Notes under the pieces: generated by a model
The model's input: only the letters and a program-made list of their open reading frames with translations
Told to the model about the DNA's origin: nothing
The model's database searches: none
Shown here: positions 58,501-64,000 of the stretch, piece by piece
Layout of the letters: the number at the start of each line of letters is the position of its first letter
Position numbering within the stretch: position 1 is the first letter of the stretch
Program-made: the position numbers and the translations under genes
DNA from: an uncultured Flavobacteriales bacterium
GTDB lineage: Bacteria > Bacteroidota > Bacteroidia > Flavobacteriales_D > Sanyastnellaceae
Reading direction: 5' to 3'
Assembly (NCBI GenBank): GCA_938074325.1
Contig: CALJFZ010000015.1
Coordinates: forward strand, 62,001 to 126,000
DNA length: 64,000 nt

Positions 58501-59387
58501 CGAACCCCCACACATTTCAAGTGTTCCGGAATGTTTTGTTCCGAGGGGTGGCAACGGTTGTCGATGGGACGTTTGCATTTGATTTTGTAGTTCCACGCGA
58601 CATCGATTACAGCTATGGCAACGGTCGCATCAGTGGATATGCCGTGTCCGACTCTGCAGATGCGCACGGCGCCAATGAGGATTTTGTGGTAGGAGGAGTG
58701 AGCGAAAATTTTGTCGAGGACACCACGCCTCCGACGGTGCAGCTGTTCTTAAACGACACCCTGTTTGAAGCGGGTGGGTTGACGGACGAGAATCCGTGGT
58801 TATTGGCCAGGGTGTTCGACGAAGGAGGCATCAACGCTTCCGGTGTGGGCATTGGCCATGACATCAAAGCCACGTTGGACGAGCAATCCGATGAAAGCGT
58901 GGTCCTGAATGCTTTCTACACGACAGACTTGAACACATTCCAAAGCGGTACGGTCAGGTATCCTTTTGAGGGCCTCGATCCAGGATACCATGCCCTTGAG
59001 TTGGTCGTTTGGGATGTGCAAAACAACAAGGGCAGTGCGTCAACTGAGTTCTTGGTAGCAAGCAGTTTGGGTGCGGCAATCGGGGAGGTGCTGGCTTATC
59101 CCAACCCCTCTTCGAGTGGGTTCCGGTTTGAAGTGGAGCACAATGTGGTTTGCGCCGATGCCCAGGCCGTGCTTGAAGTGTACAATGCGGCAGGCGCGCT
59201 GGTCCACCGCCGAGAGGCGGAATGGCACGAAGACGGATACCGCTCGGAAAACCTGACTTGGAACATGAGCGATGACGCCACAGGTGCTACGGTGTCAGCA
59301 GGCCTCTACATCTTCCGGTTAACGCTTGTTCCGGAAGTGGGAGCACCTGCACAATATTCCGACCAACTGGTCGTTATTCGTCCGTAA
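55506..59387 (+). CDS. porU: T9SS sortase PorU (C25 gingipain-like peptidase)
   Basis: PorU removes the C-terminal signal of T9SS cargo and attaches it at the cell surface. Seen: leader MMRLPIFVFFISVLLSLFLP, an N-terminal extension, then the C25 domain with SDDYFGFLEDQYGEGIGDKL, NYIGHGGERGWSHE with catalytic H808, and LFMTATCELARFDDP with catalytic C842, and at the end its own T9SS type A tail (YPNPSSSGFRFEV; SAGLYIFRLTL). 1293 residues, the size of known PorU. The start is the ATG at 55506 (or 55509); a longer TTG-initiated frame is unlikely. Divergent from porP/sprF-like across 168 bases; porV follows. Confidence 0.95.
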   Translation: MMRLPIFVFFISVLLSLFLPKSLYSQGGQVVEGEVEIAWLEKDAAPVGEWTPRMGFWLDEIPWGVYEQDWPEGWSSGQILMDEEQWSEIPAATLTSRQRQLLATSEDQGYWQTDRIAGGAQWIGPLLRWNAAKEAHEKLDVLNFAFGQGYGPAVGAYSQAQRVRNWPESHPLNEGEILRLSIPNSGIYKIDRDWMISAGFDPDTLDPRKVQLYGNGGELLPMDNTEDRPLGLRTVAVEFEGSEDGSWDAGDALVFWGQGPNTLAWDNGSNTWEHLRHPYEDQSWYFLAVDREDELGRIQIASQPASAADTLVTQYVNVQFHEQELESPNRSGREWFGESFGTVNQRAFNFFVPHPTNAPGTLSARFAAQSMGAPSVFEMSCGETSFSASPSYTSSTSTSNVANLASGATSGALVGASSVNDPNAFASVSVAFNPGVNDAIGWLDYLLLEQPCYLTYSGSPLDFTQPGLGSGIAEYALADAPADLKVWDIGDASQPLALDWTADNGSAHWKAATDSTQSFVAFTTTSLPEPSYKGRVQPSNLHSVEQADLVIVTRPVFMAAAERLAALHADDGLNVLLTTQRAVFDEFSSGSVDPTAVKMLMMMLRDKAIEGGWEAPKYLQLFGDGTFANRVSLESTPYVITYQSENSVSPTGSYVSDDYFGFLEDQYGEGIGDKLAIGVGRIVCETETEASAMVDKIEAYMRHPSPTVPEGGCLDESSADDGTWRNRICFVSDDMDGNGGPTEIEHMVNSDEHANKLAQNHPEYDVTKIYLDAYPQESTPGGERYPDAQLAIDRQVQDGALIVNYIGHGGERGWSHERILNTTTIQNWENLARMPLFMTATCELARFDDPDVESAGEMMVRNPNGGAIAMLTTTRVVFSGSNQQLNRAFYEIALQDTGSTRLRLGDIARVTKNDPQVSNSSNKRNFSLLGDPALALNYPEHCVEFTSVPDTLKALDLASVAGHVAASNGDTLHDFNGIVHVQLFDKRSQITTLNNDGAPNPHTFQVFRNVLFRGVATVVDGTFAFDFVVPRDIDYSYGNGRISGYAVSDSADAHGANEDFVVGGVSENFVEDTTPPTVQLFLNDTLFEAGGLTDENPWLLARVFDEGGINASGVGIGHDIKATLDEQSDESVVLNAFYTTDLNTFQSGTVRYPFEGLDPGYHALELVVWDVQNNKGSASTEFLVASSLGAAIGEVLAYPNPSSSGFRFEVEHNVVCADAQAVLEVYNAAGALVHRREAEWHEDGYRSENLTWNMSDDATGATVSAGLYIFRLTLVPEVGAPAQYSDQLVVIRP

Positions 59388-59433
59388 CCAAATGAACGAA
59401 TTTTGCGTTTACTTTGCGCAACCCTGACTAATC

Positions 59434-60690
59434 ATGCCCAGTATGAAGACGCTTTTGAGTAAAATCACCGCCCTTGCGGTAATGGTGACCGCACTCGGTA
59501 CAACCCATGCGCAGTTGACGCCTGGTGAAGTGACGCAACAAGTTCAATTGAACACCATCACCACCGCTGTGCCCTTTTTGATGATTGCTCCGGACAGCCG
59601 TTCAGGCGCTCTAGGAGATGCCGGGGTCGCTCTTTCCCCCGATGCCAACAGCCTTCATTGGAATCCGGCCAAGATGGCGTTTGTCACAGACGAGGTCGAG
59701 TTTAGTTTGGCCTATGCCCCTTGGCTGCGTGCACTGGTAGATGACATGAACCTGGCATACCTCTCGGCGGTGCGACGCATTGATAAGCGTTCTGCGTGGG
59801 GCGGTGCGCTTCGCTATTTCAGCTTGGGTAATATCACATTTACAGACGAGACAGGAACGACCATCCGGGATTTTCAGCCTGCCGAATTTTCATTGGATGT
59901 GGGGTACAGCCAGAAACTCAGCGACCGTTTCAGCGGCGGAATCGCAGGTCGATTCATCAATTCCAACCTCACCGGCGGCACAAATGTGTTGGGCGCTAAT
60001 TCAAAGCCGGGTCGGTCGGTAGCCGTTGACATGAGTGTTTTCTACACAAATCCACGGGCGAAATTCCGCGGCAAGGATGCGGAGTTCAATTGGGGTATGT
60101 GCATTTCGAACATCGGTGCGAAAATGAGCTACAGTGAGTCAGCGGAACGTGATTTCATCCCCACCAACCTCAAGACCGGTGCAGCACTCAAGTTGTTAGT
60201 GGATGATTACAACAGCCTCACGTTCACTGCGGATGTAAACAAACTGTTGGTGCCTACCACTCCGATTTATGATCAGGAGAGCGGAGCCTCCATCGTCAGC
60301 GGGTACGATCCCAATGTAGGTGTCGTAACGGGCATGATCCAGAGTTTCTACGATGCGCCGGGTGTGGTCAACTTCAATGAAGACGGAACCTACGCGGTAG
60401 AAGACGGAAGCATCTTCCGAGAAGAATTGCGCGAATTCAACATCGGGGGCGGTGTTGAGTATTTGTTCAACGATGCCTTTGCATTCCGAACGGGCTTCTT
60501 CAATGAGCACTACTCGAAAGGTGCTCGTCAGTTCATCACCCTCGGCGCCGGAATCAAGTACACGGTATTCACGGTTGACTTGAGCTACCTCATTTCAACA
60601 CGTCAGCAAAATCCGTTGGCAAACACGTTGCGCTTCACGCTGCGTTTGCAGTTCTCTGATTTGGCGCAGGCTTCGGAAATCGAAGACTAA
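59434..60690 (+). CDS. porV: T9SS outer-membrane protein PorV
   Basis: PorV is a FadL-like barrel that shuttles T9SS cargo from the translocon to PorU. Seen: signal peptide (MKTLLSKITALAVMVTALG ... HAQ), PFLMIAPDSRSGALGDAGVA, LHWNPAKMAFV, LNLAYLSAVRRIDKRSAWGG, the strands of a barrel, and GLxDxLRF-like FTLRLQFSDLAQASEIED at the end. 418 residues (415 from the ATG at 59443). It follows porU by 46 bases, the porU-porV order known in flavobacteria. ispF starts 6 bases later. Confidence 0.94.
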   Translation: MPSMKTLLSKITALAVMVTALGTTHAQLTPGEVTQQVQLNTITTAVPFLMIAPDSRSGALGDAGVALSPDANSLHWNPAKMAFVTDEVEFSLAYAPWLRALVDDMNLAYLSAVRRIDKRSAWGGALRYFSLGNITFTDETGTTIRDFQPAEFSLDVGYSQKLSDRFSGGIAGRFINSNLTGGTNVLGANSKPGRSVAVDMSVFYTNPRAKFRGKDAEFNWGMCISNIGAKMSYSESAERDFIPTNLKTGAALKLLVDDYNSLTFTADVNKLLVPTTPIYDQESGASIVSGYDPNVGVVTGMIQSFYDAPGVVNFNEDGTYAVEDGSIFREELREFNIGGGVEYLFNDAFAFRTGFFNEHYSKGARQFITLGAGIKYTVFTVDLSYLISTRQQNPLANTLRFTLRLQFSDLAQASEIED

Positions 60691-60696
60691 GGGCCA

Positions 60697-61176
60697 ATGG
60701 CGTTTCGAATCGGTTACGGTTACGATGTCCACCAATTGGCGGAAGGGGAGTCCTTCTGGCTCGGTGGTATCGAGGTTCCCCACACCCACGGGGCTGTTGG
60801 GCACAGCGACGCGGATGTATTGCTGCATGTTATTTGTGATGCGTTGCTTGGAGCATTGGCCCTCAGGGACATCGGTTATCATTTCCCCGACACAGACCCC
60901 CAGTACAAAGGGGTTGACTCGAAAAAGTTGCTGCAGCATACCTACGACCTTGTTACGCAGGATGGTTGGAAGTTGGGCAATGTGGACTGCACGGTGTGCC
61001 TGCAACGGCCCAAATTGAGTCCCCACATTGATACGATGCGGCAATGCATTGCAGGGCTACTTGGAGCGGAATTGCACCAGGTGAGCATCAAGGCGACCAC
61101 AACTGAAAAGCTCGGGTTTGTTGGTCGAGAGGAAGGCGTAAGTGCGCACGCGGTGGTGCTCCTCGAGAAGGCCTGA
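60697..61176 (+). CDS. ispF: 2-C-methyl-D-erythritol 2,4-cyclodiphosphate synthase
   Basis: IspF closes the cyclic diphosphate in the MEP isoprenoid pathway in the cytosol. Seen: the zinc site GYGYDVHQLAEGE (Asp-x-His), GHSDADVLLHVICDALLGAL with the third ligand His, DIGYHFPDTDP, and ATTTEKLGFVGREEGVSAHA. 159 residues, normal. It follows porV by 6 bases, so it is co-transcribed with the T9SS genes without an evident functional link. It converges on a DUF4956 gene. Confidence 0.97.
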   Translation: MAFRIGYGYDVHQLAEGESFWLGGIEVPHTHGAVGHSDADVLLHVICDALLGALALRDIGYHFPDTDPQYKGVDSKKLLQHTYDLVTQDGWKLGNVDCTVCLQRPKLSPHIDTMRQCIAGLLGAELHQVSIKATTTEKLGFVGREEGVSAHAVVLLEKA

Positions 61177-61187
61177 TTGTAGGAAGT

Positions 61188-61793
61188 TTAGCCTCTTTGG
61201 CTCTCGAAATGCCCCGGCTGGGAGTCTCCGTCGAAGTGCACCTTTATGACCGCGGTATCCCGGAGCAAGTCCACTTTTCCGATTTCAATTCGGATGATCT
61301 GCACGCCGGTGCGTTGTTCCAAATCACGGATCAACTCCTCTCGGCGTCCTTCAGCCAATAAATCGACCCGGTCGTAGATTACCACTTTGGTCGCCAAGTG
61401 CCGAATGGCCCACAACCGATCCAAGATGAAGGTGATGATCCAAACGGATACATTGGCTGCTGCAACCGCAATCCAACCCGTTGCAGCAGGTGCAAGTGCG
61501 TTAAGAACGGAGAGGGCAATGACAATGAAGAGGTAGGTCATTTCCCGGATGGGAATGGCGTCTGTTCGGTAGCGGATGATTCCGAAAATGGCGAAAAGGC
61601 CCAGTGCAAAAGCGAGATCAATTTCAACGGCCATCAACAAATTGCATAGCAGGTAGACCGCACTGGAGACGAGGATGAAGGAGAAGACGTAGTCCCTTCG
61701 CTTCGAAATGACGTGGTAAATTCCCAAGACGAGAACCAAGCATGATACCAAGTTCCCAGCAAATGGGACAAGCAAGTTCAACACATTCTCCAT
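61188..61793 (-). CDS. DUF4956 membrane protein
   Basis: A 201-residue inner-membrane protein of the DUF4956 kind. Seen: four hydrophobic segments (LLVPFAGNLVSCLVLVLGIY; FSFILVSSAVYLLCNLL; DLAFALGLFAIFGIIRYRT; FIVIALSVLNALAP then VAAANVSVWIITFILD), the family stretch FGIIRYRTDAIPIREMTYL, and a cytosolic C-terminal half (LLAEGRREELIRDLEQRTGV). It starts 4 bases after the stop of the VTC-domain gene, the common partner of this family. Its activity is unknown; a channel or translocator for the polyphosphate made by the partner is an inference. Confidence 0.88.
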   Translation of the reverse strand: MENVLNLLVPFAGNLVSCLVLVLGIYHVISKRRDYVFSFILVSSAVYLLCNLLMAVEIDLAFALGLFAIFGIIRYRTDAIPIREMTYLFIVIALSVLNALAPAATGWIAVAAANVSVWIITFILDRLWAIRHLATKVVIYDRVDLLAEGRREELIRDLEQRTGVQIIRIEIGKVDLLRDTAVIKVHFDGDSQPGHFESQRG

Positions 61794-61797
61794 GGGC

Positions 61798-62577
61798 TCA
61801 ATTCAGGTTTTCCCTCAGACGCCGGATTCGTTTCATTACCGATCGGTACGTTCGAGGAGGCAGGTTAGGGTTCAAAAGTAACGTACCGACGACATATTTG
61901 GACATACTTGTCTTCCTGCCCAGCGGAGTGTATTCAAACTTGAACGCTTCCAGCGCCTTGAGCAAGGGTGAATTCCGGTTGATGCGCTCCTGCTTAATTT
62001 CCATGATGCAGATGTCGCCCAGCTCTTCTACACGTTCACCGGAACGGAAGGTGACCTCTGTGTCGATGGTGATGCGTTCAGCCTGGTCCTTGGAAACCAA
62101 CGTGAGCCGATTGAAATGGCATGTAATACCAGCCATTGAGGGCTCGTCATAGTTGTAGTGATCGCGCAAAAAGGTCCACTCGGACGGTGTGAGTTCGCCG
62201 TCAATTCCATCTTTGGAGTCGCGTTCTATCCGGGCTTTGACCGTCATGCCTTGGACGGTCTTTTCTTTCACCTCAAGAAATGCTCGCAGGTTGGAGCTGT
62301 ATTGCCGGATGCGCGCTTTGAAGCGAACCTTCCTCCCTCGTGTATGGGCGTGAAGGGATTGGTGGTCGTCGGTTTCAATGAATCGATTGGCGTAACCGGA
62401 TTGCCGGTGGCCATCCACCTCAAGAATGGAATAATCGCCTTTGCAGGCGACCAACAATTCTGGAATCCATGCCCGGCGAATCAAGTATTTCTGATCCAAC
62501 CGACTCATCAATTCCGCGCCTTCAATTTCCGCTAACGAAATCGGAGGCAGTTCAGCTAGGGCAGTTTTCAGGTCCAA
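61798..62577 (-). CDS. VTC-domain polyphosphate polymerase-like protein
   Basis: A member of the VTC family, whose yeast member makes polyphosphate from ATP in a tunnel lined with basic residues. Seen: SRLDQKYLIRR, GYANRFIETDDHQS, KVRFKARIRQY, RAFLEVKEKTVQG, FNRLTLVSKDQAERITIDTEVTFR, ICIMEIKQE and GRKTSMSKYVVGTLL, giving the Lys, Arg and Glu residues of the tunnel and metal site. 259 residues. The start is TTG at 62577; a stop lies in frame just above it, and the next ATG (62508) would cut the ELMSRLDQKY region. It is paired with a DUF4956 gene downstream and divergent from pdhA. Confidence 0.85.
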   Translation of the reverse strand: MDLKTALAELPPISLAEIEGAELMSRLDQKYLIRRAWIPELLVACKGDYSILEVDGHRQSGYANRFIETDDHQSLHAHTRGRKVRFKARIRQYSSNLRAFLEVKEKTVQGMTVKARIERDSKDGIDGELTPSEWTFLRDHYNYDEPSMAGITCHFNRLTLVSKDQAERITIDTEVTFRSGERVEELGDICIMEIKQERINRNSPLLKALEAFKFEYTPLGRKTSMSKYVVGTLLLNPNLPPRTYRSVMKRIRRLRENLN

Positions 62578-62666
62578 GGGTCAAAAGGTACGAAAAGTGC
62601 GATGGACAGGCGAGCCCGATACCGGCTGAAGCCAAGAAGTTGGGGCCAAATTTGCTGGTGAATTTT

Positions 62667-62683
62667 CGTGTACGTTTTACACG
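62667..62683. promoter_or_regulatory. Inverted repeat upstream of pdhA
   Basis: A perfect 6-bp inverted repeat, CGTGTA / TACACG with a 5-base spacer, in the 195-base divergent gap between the VTC gene and pdhA. It could be a regulator-binding site, but no regulator gene is near. The rest of the gap, apart from the promoter box at 62744, shows nothing clear. Confidence 0.3.
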
Positions 62684-62743
62684 TATTCAAGGACGGTGAT
62701 TCGCAATTGGTTTTGGGGCAGCAAATCATCGAAAAGTCCACGC

Positions 62744-62751
62744 TATATTTG
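62744..62751 (+). promoter_or_regulatory. Predicted -7 box for pdhA
   Basis: TATATTTG followed by CA, an exact TAnnTTTG match on the plus strand, 21 bases before the pdhA ATG. The gap has no obvious -33 element at the right distance. Confidence 0.6.
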
Positions 62752-62772
62752 CACTCCTAGACCCTTTAGACA

Positions 62773-63837
62773 ATGTCGACTAGCACACCTACAACCCCGG
62801 CGAAAGCCAAGGCAAAAGCGCCAAGAAAGGCCGCTTCAAAGGCAGGTTCAGTACCCCATTCTAAGGACGTATACCAGCGGTGGTTCCGCGACATGTACTT
62901 GATGCGCAAGTTCGAAGAACGCTGTGGACAGCTTTACATCCAGCAAAAGTTTGGTGGTTTCTGCCACCTGTACATTGGACAAGAAGCCATCCTTGCAGGC
63001 ATCTCTGAAGCCATCCGCCCGACCGACCGCATGATTACCGCTTACCGTGACCACGCACACCCGTTGGTGCTGGGTACGGATCCGAAATTTGTCATGGCGG
63101 AATTGTACGGACGCCGCACAGGAACGAGTAAAGGAAAGGGCGGTTCCATGCACATGTTCGACAAGGAACGAAACTTGTTTGGGGGCCACGGCATCGTTGG
63201 AGGTCAGATTGGATTGGGCGCGGGCATCGCGTTTGCTGATAAGTACCGAAACGAAGACCACGTTACCCTTTGCTTCTTCGGAGACGGTGCAGCACGCCAA
63301 GGTATTTTGCACGAAACCTTCAATATGGCCATGACCTGGAAATTGCCGGTCATCTTCATCGTTGAGAACAATAAATACGCGATGGGTACGTCCGTCGAGC
63401 GTACGTCGAACGTCACCGATTTGGAAACCCTCGGCGCCAGCTACCGCATGCCTTCAGCGACGGTGGACGGAATGAGCCCAGAGGCAGTGCACGATGCCAT
63501 CAAGGAGGCGGCAGAACGCGGCCGCAAAGGTGAGGGACCAACCCTGCTTGATATTCAAACGTACCGTTACAAGGGCCACTCGATGTCCGATCCGCAGAAG
63601 TACCGGACGAAAGATGAACTCAGCGAGTACCAGGAGCAAGATCCGATTGAGCACGTTCGCAAGGTGTTGATTGATCAGGGTTGGAACACGGCTGAAGAAC
63701 TGAAGGCAGTGGAGAAAGAAGTGAAAGCGCAGGTGGAAGAGTCCATTGCTTTCGCTGAGGAGAGCCCGTATCCAGAGGCGAGCGAATTGTACGAAGACGT
63801 ATATGCAACGGAGGATTACCCCTTCGTTCGGGACTGA
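62773..63837 (+). CDS. pdhA: Pyruvate dehydrogenase E1 component subunit alpha
   Basis: E1 alpha decarboxylates pyruvate with thiamine diphosphate and passes acetyl to the lipoyl arm of E2. Seen: an Ala-, Lys- and Pro-rich N-terminal extension (residues 1-28), DMYLMRKFEERCGQLY, GFCHLYIGQEA, YRDHAHPLVLG, GKGGSMHMFDKERN, the TPP motif FFGDGAARQGILHETFN through VENNKYAMGTS, and QTYRYKGHSMSDPQKYRTK with the phosphorylation-loop region. 354 residues. The E2 gene begins 36 bases after its stop, so the operon is pdhA-pdhC; the E1 beta gene is not visible. Confidence 0.95.
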   Translation: MSTSTPTTPAKAKAKAPRKAASKAGSVPHSKDVYQRWFRDMYLMRKFEERCGQLYIQQKFGGFCHLYIGQEAILAGISEAIRPTDRMITAYRDHAHPLVLGTDPKFVMAELYGRRTGTSKGKGGSMHMFDKERNLFGGHGIVGGQIGLGAGIAFADKYRNEDHVTLCFFGDGAARQGILHETFNMAMTWKLPVIFIVENNKYAMGTSVERTSNVTDLETLGASYRMPSATVDGMSPEAVHDAIKEAAERGRKGEGPTLLDIQTYRYKGHSMSDPQKYRTKDELSEYQEQDPIEHVRKVLIDQGWNTAEELKAVEKEVKAQVEESIAFAEESPYPEASELYEDVYATEDYPFVRD

Positions 63838-63873
63838 TTGGAATTAAGAAAAGAACAACACATACGTAGACCC

Positions 63874-64000
63874 ATGGCAGAAATTGTTCGAATGCCCAAG
63901 TTGAGCGACACCATGACAGAAGGGGTGGTCGCTGCGTGGTTGAAACAAGTTGGTGATGAGGTGGAAAGTGGTGAAATCCTTGCTGAGATTGAGACCGACA
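63874..64000 (+). CDS. pdhC: Pyruvate dehydrogenase E2 (dihydrolipoamide acetyltransferase), 5' part
   Basis: The first 42 codons of the dihydrolipoyl acetyltransferase. Seen: MAEIVRMPKLSDTMTEGVVAAWLK, the start of a lipoyl domain, then VGDEVESGEILAEIETD; the lipoyl-bearing Lys would be the next residue, of which the window holds one base. The gene runs off the window. It follows pdhA by 36 bases. Confidence 0.93.
   Translation, partial: MAEIVRMPKLSDTMTEGVVAAWLKQVGDEVESGEILAEIETD

Noticed and set aside
59402-59420. TTTACTTTGCG considered as a porV promoter box
   Set aside because: The spacing inside the box is one base short of the consensus and porV may be read from the porU message.
1-64000. 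Insertion sequences, prophage, integrases, toxin-antitoxin or restriction genes
   Set aside because: No transposase, integrase, methylase or toxin motif was seen on either strand, and the window reads as core chromosome.

Overview
The window looks like a chromosomal segment of a gliding-type, type IX secretion (T9SS) member of the Bacteroidota, most likely in or near the Flavobacteriales. The evidence is the set gldE-gldD, gldJ, porU, porV, porX and a PorP/SprF-like gene, lptC and OstA-like genes of Bacteroidota type, absence of obvious Shine-Dalgarno sequences, and many -7 promoter boxes of the Bacteroidota form TAnnTTTG (or TAnnTTCG) upstream of genes. There are no rRNA genes, insertion sequences, phage genes or CRISPR arrays. 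The gene content is mostly core chromosome, densely packed, with no gene-free stretch over 300 bases.

Layout. 0-6 kb: end of pheS, a TPR membrane protein that resembles a dead histidine kinase, an M28 peptidase, cysS and an SDR threonine dehydrogenase. 6-7.4 kb: queA. 7.5-19 kb: a long leftward run, mutY-ssb-gldE-gldD-coaX-outer membrane protein-TPR protein-lptC-small membrane protein-CNNM/CorC protein-PPIase, devoted largely to the envelope and gliding/T9SS. 19-21.7 kb: HU, a TPR protein, a 29-residue basic protein and RNase G. 21.7-26.3 kb: HD hydrolase, the T9SS regulator porX, tsaE and an alanine dehydrogenase-like gene. 26.4-32.5 kb: leftward tRNA-Leu, tig, clpP, clpX, mutS (protein quality control and mismatch repair). 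32.6-36.4 kb: an OstA-like protein and two poorly known secreted proteins. 36.4-43.9 kb: efp, a SpoIIE-type phosphatase, and a surface-polysaccharide group (ligase/polymerase, Wzz-like protein, flippase, glycosyltransferase) followed by rnhB.

44-48 kb holds one 1331-residue secreted multidomain protein with lamin-tail, OB-fold and blue-copper-like modules, nine Cys-rich DDGSC repeats and a dockerin-like tail. 48-52.5 kb: a lipoprotein, an orphan LuxE-family enzyme, tyrS and murF. 52.5-60.7 kb is the T9SS/gliding locus gldJ, porP/sprF-like, porU, porV. 60.7-64 kb: ispF, a DUF4956 membrane protein paired with a VTC-type polyphosphate polymerase, and the start of a pyruvate dehydrogenase operon (pdhA, pdhC cut by the window end).

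The clearest candidates for a second look are the giant secreted protein and its unusual C terminus, the OstA/secreted/HHH trio, the pseudo-histidine kinase, the orphan LuxE enzyme, the alanine dehydrogenase without its usual catalytic histidine, and a recurring pattern of promoters placed so close to start codons that the mRNAs should be leaderless. I do not see a convincing wholly new multi-gene system. All family assignments come from reading motifs; no database search was run.
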